A stretch of 64,000 nt of DNA from Halorubrum ezzemoulense DSM 17463. GTDB taxonomy: Archaea; Halobacteriota; Halobacteria; Halobacteriales; Haloferacaceae. Where the stretch lies: assembly GCF_002114285.1 (NCBI RefSeq), contig NZ_NEDJ01000001.1:1-64000 (forward strand), written 5' to 3'. Position numbers and translations under genes: made by a program. The notes below the pieces were generated by a model, which saw only the letters and a list, made by a program, of their open reading frames with translations, was not told the origin of the DNA and did no database searches. Positions 18,468-26,392 of the stretch are shown one piece after another; position 1 is the first letter of the stretch; every line of letters begins with the position of its first letter.

Positions 18468-18962
18468 CTACACCGGAACCGCCTCGCCGGCGACGAGCGC
18501 GACCGCGACGACGACGCCGCCCAGTCCCAACAGTCCGTAGTTCGCGAAGGGATTCGCCGCGGTGAACAGGTCGAGCGAATACTCGGTGTCTCGCACGGGC
18601 GCGTACGGTCGGATGCCCGTCGGTGTGAGCGCGTCCGCGAGGATGTGCGAGACGATCGTCACGGCGCCGAACAGGAACGCGGCGGCGCCGAACAGCAGCG
18701 CCTCGGCGAGTCCGCGCTGAAGCCCGACCGCCAGCCCGACGCCCCCGAGGACGACTCCGACGAACAGCGCGAACCAGACGGTGTGCGTGATCCCCCGATG
18801 CCTGACGACGGGAACTCGCATGTCGAGGTCGGGGACCATCGCCGTCGAGGCGACGCCGGCGGCACCGACGAGGCCGGCCTCTATCGAGAGGAGGGCGGTG
18901 ACGAGAAACCCGAACGGGGCGTAGACGACGAGCGAGGCCCCGACGTGTCCCTTCCGGTACAT
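18468..18962 (-). CDS. DUF457/YdjM-type membrane-bound metal-dependent hydrolase
   Basis: A 164-residue integral membrane protein with about four transmembrane helices. The family's metal-ligand motifs are present: an N-terminal histidine in KGHVGASL, MVPDLDMRVPV with the two aspartates, HRGITHTVW and HILADALTPTGIRPYAP. The fold is related to phospholipase C-like and LexA-regulated YdjM proteins; the substrate is unknown. It lies close downstream of tRNA-Met on the opposite strand and is transcribed alone. Confidence 0.85.
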   Translation of the reverse strand: MYRKGHVGASLVVYAPFGFLVTALLSIEAGLVGAAGVASTAMVPDLDMRVPVVRHRGITHTVWFALFVGVVLGGVGLAVGLQRGLAEALLFGAAAFLFGAVTIVSHILADALTPTGIRPYAPVRDTEYSLDLFTAANPFANYGLLGLGGVVVAVALVAGEAVPV

Positions 18963-19107
18963 GTTGACGACTGCGTTCCGGGTCCGTAAGTCCGTTACGT
19001 CGAGACGCGACCCCCCACGGCGCGTCTCCGGACGCGTCCGCGGAGCTCGCGGTCCCGTCGCGTTGTCGGGGCGAAACGCCTACGGCCTCCCGCCGTGACG
19101 CTCCGGT

Positions 19108-19608
19108 ATGACACTGACCGCCCGCGACCTGATGGAGCCGGACGTGAAGACGGTCTCGCCGGACGACGACGTCGCCGACGCGTTCAAGCGGTTCGCTCGG
19201 TACGAGTTCAGCGGGTTCCCGGTCGTCGACGAGGACGAGCGGGTGGTCGGGATCGTCACCGAGTCCGACCTCGTCGACCTGTTCGAGCCGGAGGACGAGA
19301 CGCTGTGGATCCCCGTCGGACTCCCTCCGTTCGTGGACACCCTCTCGTATCAGGTGAAGCGCCCGTGGGCCGACCTCGATCTGGGCGTCGACATGCTCCG
19401 CAACGCGGACCGACCCGTCTCCGAGGTGATGAGCGCGGACGTGGCGACCGTGACGCCGGACGTGAGCGTCGACGGCGTGCTGGACCTGCTTGTCGGCGAC
19501 GACCCCGACATCAACCGCGTGCCCGTCGTCGACGACGACGGCCGTATCATCGGGATCATCGCGCGTCAGGACGTGATCCGCGCGTTCCGCGACCGCCGAC
19601 TGGAGTAG
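19108..19608 (+). CDS. tandem CBS-domain protein
   Basis: A 166-residue protein made almost entirely of two CBS motifs, forming one Bateman module. The first runs from MTLTARDLMEPDVKTVSPDDDVADAF to VVGIVTESDLVDLF, the second from VSEVMSADVATVTPDVSVDGVLDLL to IIGIIARQDVIRAF. Such modules bind adenine nucleotides and sense energy or ionic state, usually to regulate a partner. No catalytic domain is attached and no partner is adjacent, so the target is unknown. Confidence 0.92.
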   Translation: MTLTARDLMEPDVKTVSPDDDVADAFKRFARYEFSGFPVVDEDERVVGIVTESDLVDLFEPEDETLWIPVGLPPFVDTLSYQVKRPWADLDLGVDMLRNADRPVSEVMSADVATVTPDVSVDGVLDLLVGDDPDINRVPVVDDDGRIIGIIARQDVIRAFRDRRLE

Positions 19609-19669
19609 ATCCGGTCGGACCGTCGCGAGGGGTCCCGCGGACGCTCGGCTGTGGATGTCGGCGACCGCG

Positions 19670-20842
19670 TCAGCTCCGAAGCGCCTCGACGGGCCGCTCG
19701 TTGGCCGCCTTCCACGCGGGGTACGCGCCGCTGACGAGCCCCACGCCGACGCCGAAGCCGAGCGCCAAGAGGAGGTAGTAGGCGTTCGTACGGTCGAGCA
19801 CGAGCGCCGTGTCGACGGCGGGCGTCGCGAGGACCAGGCCCGCGACGAGCAGGACGGTGAGCAGGGTGCCGGCCGCGGCGCCGGCCGCACCGATCAGCCC
19901 GGCCTCCGCGAGCAGGACGCGCAACACGTCGCGGCGGGCGACGCCCACCGCGCGCATCACCCCGATCTCCTGCCGGCGCTCGACGGTACTCATCAGCATC
20001 ACGTTGAGGATCGAGACCCCGGCGACGACGAGGGAGATCGCGCCGAGCCCGAGCAGGAACGTCGAGAGGAGGCCGAAGAACTCGTTGATCTCGTCGACGA
20101 GGGCGGCCAGCTCGAACAGCTCCACCCGGTCCTCGCGGGCGTTCACCTCCTCGCGGATGGCGTCCGCGGCCGCCCGCGCCTCGGCGCCGGTGTCGGAGAC
20201 GACGAGCGCCTGCGCGTAGCCGTCGGCCGAGAACGCCGACTCGGGGAGGTACACCGCGTCGTCGGGCGCGACCGGGCTGAACGTCTGGCTCTCGACCAAC
20301 ACCGCGATGACGCGGACCTGCGAGCCGGCGATCTCGACGGTGTCGCCCGCGCCGGCGCCGAGGTCCTCGGCGATCCCCGCGCCGAGGATCGCGCCCTGTC
20401 GGTGCCGCTCGGGGAGTCGCCCCTCGGCTGCCTCGTACGCCAGCGCGGGCTCTTCGACCCCGTACACCGTCGCGAACGTCTGGTCGCCCTGCCGCGCGAC
20501 CGTGGCGCTGTCGGAGTACAGCGGGATCACTGCGGGCTCGCCGACCGCCCGGCGGATCGAGGCGATGTCCGCGTCGGACAGCGACTCCACGCCGGCGTCG
20601 GTGTTCGGCGACACGACGACCTGCGTGCCGATATCGCCGATGGCGTCGTCCGCGCCCAGCGCCAGCACGTTCCCGAAGATGCCGAGCGCCGCGACCGCGA
20701 GGACCCCGATACAGACCCCGAGGACCGCCAGCACGGTCCGGACCCGGTTTCGTCGGAGGTTCCGCGACGCCATCGACACCGCGGGGCGCCAGCCGCGGAG
20801 CCAGCCGGCGGCGCCCCCCGGTGCGCGGTCGTCGGCGCTCAT
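19670..20842 (-). CDS. MacB/FtsX-type ABC transporter permease
   Basis: A 390-residue permease of the MacB/LolC/FtsX family. An N-terminal transmembrane helix (VLAVLGVCIGVLAVAALGIF) is preceded by the typical MASRNLRRNRVRT cytoplasmic segment. A large extracytoplasmic MacB-PCD domain of about 200 residues follows, then three C-terminal helices with GVSILNVMLMSTVERRQEIGVMRAVG and the terminal SGAYPAWKAANERPVEALRS. It is the last gene of a three-gene operon with an ATPase and an exported protein. Export of a lipoprotein, peptide or drug is plausible; the substrate is unknown. Confidence 0.92.
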   Translation of the reverse strand: MSADDRAPGGAAGWLRGWRPAVSMASRNLRRNRVRTVLAVLGVCIGVLAVAALGIFGNVLALGADDAIGDIGTQVVVSPNTDAGVESLSDADIASIRRAVGEPAVIPLYSDSATVARQGDQTFATVYGVEEPALAYEAAEGRLPERHRQGAILGAGIAEDLGAGAGDTVEIAGSQVRVIAVLVESQTFSPVAPDDAVYLPESAFSADGYAQALVVSDTGAEARAAADAIREEVNAREDRVELFELAALVDEINEFFGLLSTFLLGLGAISLVVAGVSILNVMLMSTVERRQEIGVMRAVGVARRDVLRVLLAEAGLIGAAGAAAGTLLTVLLVAGLVLATPAVDTALVLDRTNAYYLLLALGFGVGVGLVSGAYPAWKAANERPVEALRS

Positions 20843-20888
20843 CCGCGGTCACCGCTCATCCGCGGTCACCGCCCATCTGCGGTCCCGG
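20838..20888. repeat. 17-bp tandem repeat at the ABC ATPase/permease junction
   Basis: Three copies of a 17-bp unit (ctcatccgcggtcaccg, ctcatccgcggtcaccg, cccatctgcggtcccgg). The permease ATG lies in one copy and the ATPase stop at the equivalent place in the next, so a duplication has pulled apart what looks like an ancestral ATGA stop/start overlap. Confidence 0.8.
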
Positions 20889-21731
20889 AGCGGTCCGGCC
20901 GGCGTCGCGGCCGCCGCGCCGGTCCGCGTCGGCGTGCGGATCGGACTCGCCGGGCAAGCCGCCGGTCAGCACGCCGTCGGTGAGGTCGACGACGCGGTCG
21001 GCGTACTCCTCGACGAGCGGATCGTGCGTGACGGCGATGACGGCGACCCCCTCGGCCTTGACGCGCTCGAACTCGGCGAGGATCGCCTCGCCGGTGTCGG
21101 TGTCGAGGTTCCCCGTCGGCTCGTCCGCGAGCAGGACCGCGGGCTCGTTTATCAGCGACCGGGCGATCGCGACGCGCTGTTTCTGCCCGCCGGAGAGCTC
21201 GTTCGGTTCGTGGTCGAGCCGGTCGCCGAGCCCGAACCGCGCGAGCAGGTTCGCGGCCCGGTCGCTCGCGTCGCCGGGGTCGAACGCCGTCGGCATCGCG
21301 ACGTTCTCGACGGCGGTGAGCGTCGGCAGCAGGTGGAAGTCCTGGAACACGAACCCGATCGACTCCTTGCGCGCCCGCGTTCGCTCCGCGACGGAGAGGC
21401 TCGTCACGTCGGTGTCGCCGAGCAGCCGTCGGCCGGAAGTGGGGTCGTCAAGGAGCCCGAGGACGTTCAGCAGCGTCGACTTGCCGGAGCCGCTCGGCCC
21501 GACTACCGCGACGAACTCGCCGGGCCGGGCCGCGAAGTCGACGTCGTCGAGCGCGACCACCGGCTCGCCGCCCCCGCTCGGATACCGCTTGACGACCCCG
21601 CGGAGCGCGACGGCGTAGTCGTCGTCAGCGAGATTGCTGTCGCCGCTCGTCTCCCAGTCGGCCGCAGCGCCGTTCGTCGCCCGACCGGCCGCAAGATCCT
21701 CCGCCTCGTCGGTCGTGCGGTTCCGGCTCAC
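20856..21731 (-). CDS. MacB/LolD-type ABC transporter ATPase
   Basis: A 291-residue ATP-binding subunit. A variable polar N-terminus of about 35 residues precedes the ABC domain: ALRGVVKRYPSG, Walker A GPSGSGKST, Q-loop FVFQDFHLLPTLTAVENVAMP, signature LSGGQKQRVAIAR, Walker B VLLADEPTGNLD and VIAVTHD. The PTGNLD and ARSL context is typical of the LolD/MacB group that pairs with FtsX-type permeases, as here. The GTG start overlaps the stop of the upstream exported protein (GTGA). Confidence 0.94.
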   Translation of the reverse strand: MSRNRTTDEAEDLAAGRATNGAAADWETSGDSNLADDDYAVALRGVVKRYPSGGGEPVVALDDVDFAARPGEFVAVVGPSGSGKSTLLNVLGLLDDPTSGRRLLGDTDVTSLSVAERTRARKESIGFVFQDFHLLPTLTAVENVAMPTAFDPGDASDRAANLLARFGLGDRLDHEPNELSGGQKQRVAIARSLINEPAVLLADEPTGNLDTDTGEAILAEFERVKAEGVAVIAVTHDPLVEEYADRVVDLTDGVLTGGLPGESDPHADADRRGGRDAGRTAPGPQMGGDRG

Positions 21732-23137
21732 GGCGCCGACCCGTCGCGTCGTCGCCCGGTCGGTCCCCCGATTCGTCCGGTCCTGACCGCGACGCCGACC
21801 GCCCCGGCGAGGCCGACGAGCGCGAGGCCGCTCGCGACCGTCCCCACGGTCCCCAGCCCGCCGGCGCCGAGTCGGCCGAGGGTGCCGCCGCCGTCGCGAT
21901 CGTCGGTAGCCGGCTCCGGCGCGGCCACCGAGAACGTCTCCGTGTACCGCACGCCGCGCTCGGTGTACGTGACGCGGATCGGGATCTCCTCGGCGACCGT
22001 GACGTTCGCCGCGGTCGTCACGTCGAAGCCGACGAAGTCGCTGGCGCCGAGCGTCCCGACGAAGTACTCGCCGCCCGCGGGGGTCGGCGCGACGCCGGGC
22101 GCGTCGCCGACCGAGACGACCGCACCGGTCATCTCGCCGCTCCCCGCGTTGCCGAGGTTGGCGTCGACGACGACGCCGTCAGCGGTCTCGCGCACGGTCG
22201 CGTCGGTCACGGTCGGCGTCGCCTCGCGGACGGGGTACGTCACCGTCGACTCCGCGCTCCGGTCGGCGCCGCGATCGTTCCGCCGGTCCGTGTCGGCGCG
22301 GAAGGCGGCGGTGACCGTCACGTCCGAGCGCCGGTCGAGCGGTCCGAGATCGACGATCACGCGTCGCTCCTCGCCGGGCGCCACGCCCTCGACGACGAAC
22401 GGGCCGACGTCGACCGTCTCCGCGCCGTCACCGTCGACCGCGGCCCCGACGGCGCGGAGGCTGATCCGGTCGGCGGCCGTCGTACCGGTGTTGACCACGG
22501 TCACTTCGACGGGCGAATCGACGGCCGGCGGCGACGCCTCGCCCTGACCGCCGTCGCCGGTATCGAGCCCGCCGCCCCCGCCGAAGATGCCCTGGATGCC
22601 CCCGATGCCGAGGTCGCCGGTGGCGCTCTCGCTCTCGTCGTCGCTCCGGAGGTCCTCGGGGTCGAGCGCGCGGGTGCGGAGGTCGAGCGCGACCTCGGTC
22701 GGGCGCACCTCGAACACGACGTCGCGGCTGACAGTCACGAACTCGCCGCTCGTCGACTGGTTCGCGACGACCTCGACGGTGAGCCGCTTCTCGCCCGGTT
22801 CCCTGAACGTCGTCCACAGCGTCGCGTCCAGCGAGTCGCCCGCCGAGAGCGCCCCGACGCCCGAGGCGCTGTCGAGCACGTCGCCGTCCGCGTCCCGGAC
22901 GCGGACCGTCGTGAGGTTCGCCGCCGCGTCGCTGCCGCCGGAGTTCGAGACCGTGACGTTCAGGGTCGCGCGCTCGTCGACGGTCGGAGCGCCCGGAGAC
23001 ACGCCGACCTCGGTGAGGGTGATCCGCGCGTCCGGTACCGCCGCCGCGCCGCCGACCGCGAACCCGCCGACGACGACGGACAGCACCGTTAACGCGGCCA
23101 GCAGCGCGGCTGTAGTTCGTGTGGGCGTCAATGTCAC
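21728..23137 (-). CDS. exported CARDB/COG1361-type protein of the ABC operon
   Basis: A 469-residue surface protein. It has an N-terminal signal segment (TTAALLAALTVLSVVVGGFAVGGAAA), repeated Ig-like CARDB/NPCBM-type beta domains (VTVSNSGGSDAAANLTTVRVRD; VEVTVVNTGTTAADRISLRAVG; VVVDANLGNAGSGEMTGAVVSV) separated by a Gly-rich spacer, and a C-terminal transmembrane helix (TVASGLALVGLAGAVGVAVRTG) followed by Arg-rich cytoplasmic residues. Haloarchaeal MacB-like operons often encode such a protein, probably an extracytoplasmic adaptor. It starts with GTG and heads the operon. Confidence 0.85.
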   Translation of the reverse strand: MTLTPTRTTAALLAALTVLSVVVGGFAVGGAAAVPDARITLTEVGVSPGAPTVDERATLNVTVSNSGGSDAAANLTTVRVRDADGDVLDSASGVGALSAGDSLDATLWTTFREPGEKRLTVEVVANQSTSGEFVTVSRDVVFEVRPTEVALDLRTRALDPEDLRSDDESESATGDLGIGGIQGIFGGGGGLDTGDGGQGEASPPAVDSPVEVTVVNTGTTAADRISLRAVGAAVDGDGAETVDVGPFVVEGVAPGEERRVIVDLGPLDRRSDVTVTAAFRADTDRRNDRGADRSAESTVTYPVREATPTVTDATVRETADGVVVDANLGNAGSGEMTGAVVSVGDAPGVAPTPAGGEYFVGTLGASDFVGFDVTTAANVTVAEEIPIRVTYTERGVRYTETFSVAAPEPATDDRDGGGTLGRLGAGGLGTVGTVASGLALVGLAGAVGVAVRTGRIGGPTGRRRDGSAP

Positions 23138-23295
23138 TATGACTACGCGACCTGCGTGGTTATATCCGTCGGCGACGGAAGCTGACGGCTCCTACCGGCG
23201 CTTCGTCGGCGAACTCGACTCCGCCGCTAGGCGGCGAACACGGCCGGCGGGGACCCGCGGTTTCGACGGCCACCGAGACGTACCGGTTACGGATG

Positions 23296-23303
23296 CTTTT
23301 TCA
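23296..23303 (+). promoter_or_regulatory. TATA-like box upstream of psmC
   Basis: ctttttca is centred about 27 bp before position 23327, which would put the transcript start about 38 nt upstream of the psmC ATG and give it a short leader. Confidence 0.45.
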
Positions 23304-23353
23304 ACGGGCCGACGTAAGTGAGGGTAATGACCGAACGCGACACCGCGCGAGCG

Positions 23354-23360
23354 GGTGATC
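23354..23360 (+). promoter_or_regulatory. Shine-Dalgarno site of psmC
   Basis: ggtgatc, a 7-nt match to the complement of the conserved archaeal 16S rRNA 3' end, ends 4 nt before the psmC ATG at 23365. It supports this start and a leadered transcript, unlike most genes here. Confidence 0.6.
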
Positions 23361-23364
23361 GGCG

Positions 23365-24306
23365 ATGATGGGCGGCAACGACCAGCAGGCGTACGACCGC
23401 GGCACGTCGCTGTTCTCGCCGGACGGCCGGATATATCAGGTCGAGTACGCCCGCGAGGCGGTCTCGCGCGGCGCGCCGAGCGTCGGCGTCCGGACGACCG
23501 ACGGCGTCGTTTTCGTCGCGATGTCCCGCCCCTCCTCGTCGCTGATGGAGGCCGAGAGCATCGAGAAGCTCCACAAGCTCGACGACCACGTCGGCACCGC
23601 GAGCGCCGGCCACGTCGCCGACGCCCGGCAGCTGATCGACCTCGCGCGCCGCCAGTCGCAGGGGAACCGCCTCCGCTACGGCGAGCCCGTCGGCGTCGAG
23701 ACGCTGACGAAGTTCATTACCGACCACATCCAAGAGAACACCCAGCGCGGTGGCACGCGCCCGTACGGTGCCGCCCTCCTCATCGGCGGCATCGACGACG
23801 GCGAGCCGCGCCTGTTCGCCGCCGACCCCTCGGGTACGCCCAACGAGTGGAAGGCGACCGTCATCGGCGGCGGCCGGCAGGACATTCAGGGACACCTCGA
23901 AGACGAGTGGAGCGACGACCTCGCGCTCGAGGACGGCATCGAACTCGCGGTCGCGGCCTTGGCCGCCCACGACGACGAGTTCGAGGCGTTCGACCTCGCG
24001 GTCGCGACCGTGACCGAGGCCGACGGCTTCCGGACGGTCCCGACCGACGAGGTCGAGGCCGCCGTCGAGGCCGCCGGGCTCGCGGCGGACGAGGAGGACG
24101 CGGAGGAGACGGACGACGACGCGTCCGACGGCGACGGGGAGCGGCCGCGTGCGGGAGCCGGGACCGAACCGCTCCGCCGCGCCTCCGCGCGGCGGGAGCG
24201 ACCAGCGCGGGCAGCGCCGGGAGGAGCGGGAGTCCGGGCTCGGAAGCACGCGATTGTACGACACACACAACACTTTTTGCGGCGGAAACCGTCAGTTACC
24301 ACGTAA
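23365..24306 (+). CDS. psmC: 20S proteasome alpha-2 subunit with run-on C-terminus
   Basis: An outer-ring alpha subunit of the archaeal 20S proteasome. The N-terminus QQAYDRGTSLFSPDGRIYQVEYAREAVSRGAP is the alpha-type gate region and resembles haloarchaeal alpha-2 (PsmC) more than alpha-1 (PsmA). It continues with IEKLHKLDDHVGTASAGHVADARQL, LRYGEPVGVETL and PSGTPNEWKA. The conserved protein ends in an acidic tail near residue 258, but the frame continues for about 55 Arg/Pro/Ala-rich residues into the next gene's promoter, stopping 2 bp before its ATG. Usual length is about 250 against 313 here, so the tail is probably a lost stop or frameshift. Confidence 0.88.
   Translation: MMGGNDQQAYDRGTSLFSPDGRIYQVEYAREAVSRGAPSVGVRTTDGVVFVAMSRPSSSLMEAESIEKLHKLDDHVGTASAGHVADARQLIDLARRQSQGNRLRYGEPVGVETLTKFITDHIQENTQRGGTRPYGAALLIGGIDDGEPRLFAADPSGTPNEWKATVIGGGRQDIQGHLEDEWSDDLALEDGIELAVAALAAHDDEFEAFDLAVATVTEADGFRTVPTDEVEAAVEAAGLAADEEDAEETDDDASDGDGERPRAGAGTEPLRRASARRERPARAAPGGAGVRARKHAIVRHTQHFLRRKPSVTT
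24253..24278 (+). promoter_or_regulatory. promoter and candidate operator of the TrmB-type regulator
   Basis: attgtacgaca (24253-24263) lies just before a TATA-like cactttttgc (24271-24280), about 30 bp before the regulator ATG. An almost identical 11-mer (attgtacaaca) occupies the same relative place upstream of the UspA gene at 26393. Confidence 0.45.
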
Positions 24307-24307
24307 A

Positions 24308-24706
24308 ATGTCCGATTCGATGTCCGAACAGCTCCAACGAGACATGGAGTGCGAGGGGTTACTCGAGTGCTTCCACGGTCTGAAACAGTTGGACAAGGAC
24401 TGCTACCGAGCGATGGTCTCGGCCGAAGAGGCGCTCACGATCGACGAGGTCGCCGAACGCGTCGACCGCGAGCGCTCGACCGCCTACCGCGCGGTCCAGC
24501 GCCTCCTGAACGCCGGCTTCATCCAGAAGGAACAGATCAACTACGACCACGGCGGCTACTACCACGTGTACAGCCCCACGGATCCGTCCCAGATCGCCGA
24601 CGACATGCAGCGGATGCTCAACGACTGGTACGCGAAGATGGGCCAGCTCATCGGCGAGTTCGAGGAGAAGTACGACGAACCCGAGCGCGCCGCCGTCGAG
24701 AGCTGA
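24308..24706 (+). CDS. single-domain TrmB-family transcriptional regulator (OxsR-like)
   Basis: A 132-residue winged-helix regulator. The HTH region reads EEALTIDEVAERVDRERSTAYRAVQRLLNAGFIQKEQ, followed by the wing INYDHGGYYHVYSPTDP and a C-terminal dimerising helix. It lacks the TrmB sugar-binding domain. Three cysteines in the first 32 residues (15, 21, 32) recall OxsR of Haloferax volcanii, a thiol-based oxidative-stress regulator; that identity is inference. The ATG at 24308 has a TATA box about 30 bp upstream; an earlier in-frame start at 24149 lies within psmC. Nearby genes for sulfur carrier-type and stress proteins fit a redox role. Confidence 0.82.
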   Translation: MSDSMSEQLQRDMECEGLLECFHGLKQLDKDCYRAMVSAEEALTIDEVAERVDRERSTAYRAVQRLLNAGFIQKEQINYDHGGYYHVYSPTDPSQIADDMQRMLNDWYAKMGQLIGEFEEKYDEPERAAVES

Positions 24707-24788
24707 GCGGAGCACCGAGACCCCTCACGAGGCGGACTCGACGCGAGGGCGGTGGGCGTCGCAGGGTTTCGCGCGCTACTTTCGGTCG

Positions 24789-24992
24789 CTATTCCGCGTA
24801 GATGAGGGTCCGCCGGCACTCGGGGCACACGTACGGGACCGGCGTGAGGATCTCGTCGGCGCTGAGGCCGCCGAGAAACCCGTCGCTCGACCCGTCGGAG
24901 ACCACGGAGAGCGTCCCGAGAGCGTCGGTTCCCTGTAGCTCCATCTCCTCTAGCGGCTCCTCGCAGTCCGGACAGGTCTTTTCAGAGGGCAT
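24789..24992 (-). CDS. small zinc-ribbon protein
   Basis: A 67-residue protein with two CxxC knuckles: CPDCEEPLEEMEL near the N-terminus and VCPECRRTLIYAE at the C-terminus, forming one zinc ribbon. The middle is Gly/Ser/Asp-rich and likely flexible. The ATG at 24992 places the first knuckle six residues in. The function is unknown; such haloarchaeal zinc-finger microproteins are common and often regulate or stabilise partners. It is convergent with the TrmB-type regulator. Confidence 0.8.
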   Translation of the reverse strand: MPSEKTCPDCEEPLEEMELQGTDALGTLSVVSDGSSDGFLGGLSADEILTPVPYVCPECRRTLIYAE

Positions 24993-25211
24993 GTGTGTGA
25001 TTTTTCCAGTACTCTCCAAAATAGTTGTGATCCGTACGCTCCCGATTGAGGACAGATCCGTTCTCACGTCGAGTCGGACACGTCTCGCGGTGGCAAGCTT
25101 CGGACGGCGCGGGAGTTCGGACGGTGGGAGAGTTGTTTCGGACGGCGATACGTCTCAGGGGCACACGTACAGCGGCGGGAAGGGTGGAGCGGACCGACGC
25201 AACGCCGGCGC

Positions 25212-25601
25212 TCAGAACGTGAACACGTGGTCGGCCTCCTCGGCCGCCTCGAGGAAGGTGACCGCGCCGGCGAACTGCGTCGTCAGGTCGTCGTCGATGG
25301 CCTCCTGCTCCCACTGGAGCATGTCCAGCGTGGTCGTACACGCGACCGAGGTGACCGCCTCCCCGCCGTCGGCGATCAGCTGGTCGAGCATGTCGTAGGG
25401 GTTCGGCATCCCCTCGTCGAGCAGCGGCTGGACCGACGAGAGGTCTTTCTCGCCCTCCAGCAGGTGCGTCAGTCCGTCGAAGGTGAAGTAAAGGAACACG
25501 TCGGTGTCCATCGTCAGCGCGACGTGGCCGAGGTTGGTCGCCATCGCGAGGCTCTTCGGGTCGTCGCTGGAGACGATGATGCCGATCTCGTCCATGCTCA
25601 T
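25212..25601 (-). CDS. DsrE/DsrF-like family protein
   Basis: A 129-residue protein of the DsrE/F/peroxiredoxin-like fold: EIGIIVSSDDPKSLAMATNLGHVALTMDTDVFLYFTFDGL at the N-terminus, then a single conserved cysteine region VTSVACTTTLDML and a C-terminal ATFLEAAEEADHVFTF-like end. DsrE-type proteins act as sulfur carriers or bind thiol compounds. The start overlaps the stop of the upstream TusA-like gene by 4 bp, so the pair form an operon for sulfur relay or redox; the exact substrate is unknown. Confidence 0.87.
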   Translation of the reverse strand: MSMDEIGIIVSSDDPKSLAMATNLGHVALTMDTDVFLYFTFDGLTHLLEGEKDLSSVQPLLDEGMPNPYDMLDQLIADGGEAVTSVACTTTLDMLQWEQEAIDDDLTTQFAGAVTFLEAAEEADHVFTF

Positions 25602-25843
25602 TCTTCCTTGCGGACGTAGTGCGTGTACACGTCGTCGCCCTCCTCCTGTTCAAGGAGCGTGACGCCGTCGGTGCCCGTCGCCCACCCGTCGATGTCGCTC
25701 ACGCTTCCGGGATCGGTCGCGACGACCTCCAGCACCTCACCGGGGGCGAGGTCGTCGATCGCGCCCTTCGTCTTCACGATAGGCATCGGGCAGCTCAGTC
25801 CTTTCACGTCCAGCGTCTCCGCGATATCGAGTTCGGTGCTCAT
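25598..25843 (-). CDS. TusA-like sulfur carrier
   Basis: An 81-residue SirA/TusA-family protein. The active cysteine is residue 18 in LDVKGLSCPMPIVKTKGAI, the family's CPxP signature; the rest is the usual beta-alpha-beta-alpha-beta-beta fold ending YTHYVRKEE. TusA proteins carry persulfide sulfur to tRNA thiolation, cofactor synthesis or detoxification. It is first in a two-gene operon with a DsrE-like partner, a pairing common in haloarchaea. A TATA-like tcttttg lies about 25 bp upstream on the minus strand. Confidence 0.9.
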   Translation of the reverse strand: MSTELDIAETLDVKGLSCPMPIVKTKGAIDDLAPGEVLEVVATDPGSVSDIDGWATGTDGVTLLEQEEGDDVYTHYVRKEE

Positions 25844-26001
25844 GGGTTAGTAGTTTGTGCGCAAAAGACAATACTACTCACAGATGTTTTAATCTTGTGT
25901 ATCTGTCTCAATACAGTCCCGTCCGAGGGAATCCGACGCCGGGGCGATCGGCCCAGTAGCCGATAGCGGCACTTACGCTGGTCGAGACCGAAGAGAGGGC
26001 C

Positions 26002-26259
26002 ATGTCGACGACCGTTCGCGTCCGCTGTACCGACTGTGCGTACGACGAAGCGTTCGACTCGCTCCGGCGGGCGCGGACCGCGCTCGACGACCACGAGCGC
26101 GCGACGGGGCACGCCGTCGACTGGCAGATCGGCGGACTCACGGCAGGCGTCGAGCGAGCGGGCGACGACGCCGGCGTCTGTGGCCGGGACGAGTGTGCGA
26201 ACGCGGACTCGCCGCTCCTCGATCACGGACCGTCGGCGGCGGCCGACCCGGACGCCTGA
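26002..26259 (+). CDS. small Cys/His zinc-binding haloarchaeal protein (DUF7542-like)
   Basis: An 85-residue protein with an N-terminal C2H2-like arrangement: VRCTDCAYDEAF followed by DDHERATGHAVDWQI, resembling an archaeal zinc finger that is widespread in haloarchaea. A second pair of cysteines (GVCGRDEC) lies near the C-terminus. The function is unknown. It is transcribed towards the UspA gene, 133 bp away, which has its own promoter. Confidence 0.7.
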   Translation: MSTTVRVRCTDCAYDEAFDSLRRARTALDDHERATGHAVDWQIGGLTAGVERAGDDAGVCGRDECANADSPLLDHGPSAAADPDA

Positions 26260-26346
26260 GGCGGGTTGCTCCCCCGGCAGCGACCGGCCCCGAACCGGAG
26301 TGTGCCGTCACCGACCGATCGCTGTGCCGTCTTCGAAGACTCTTGT

Positions 26347-26368
26347 ATTGTACAACAAAAACAATATT
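26347..26368 (+). promoter_or_regulatory. promoter and candidate operator of the UspA gene
   Basis: attgtacaaca (26347-26357) contains the perfect palindrome TTGTACAA and immediately precedes a TATA-like aatatt at 26363-26368, 25-30 bp before the ATG at 26393. The 11-mer differs by one base from the one upstream of the TrmB-type regulator at 24308. Confidence 0.45.
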
Positions 26369-26392
26369 ACTCATCAGCACGAACAGTCGCGT

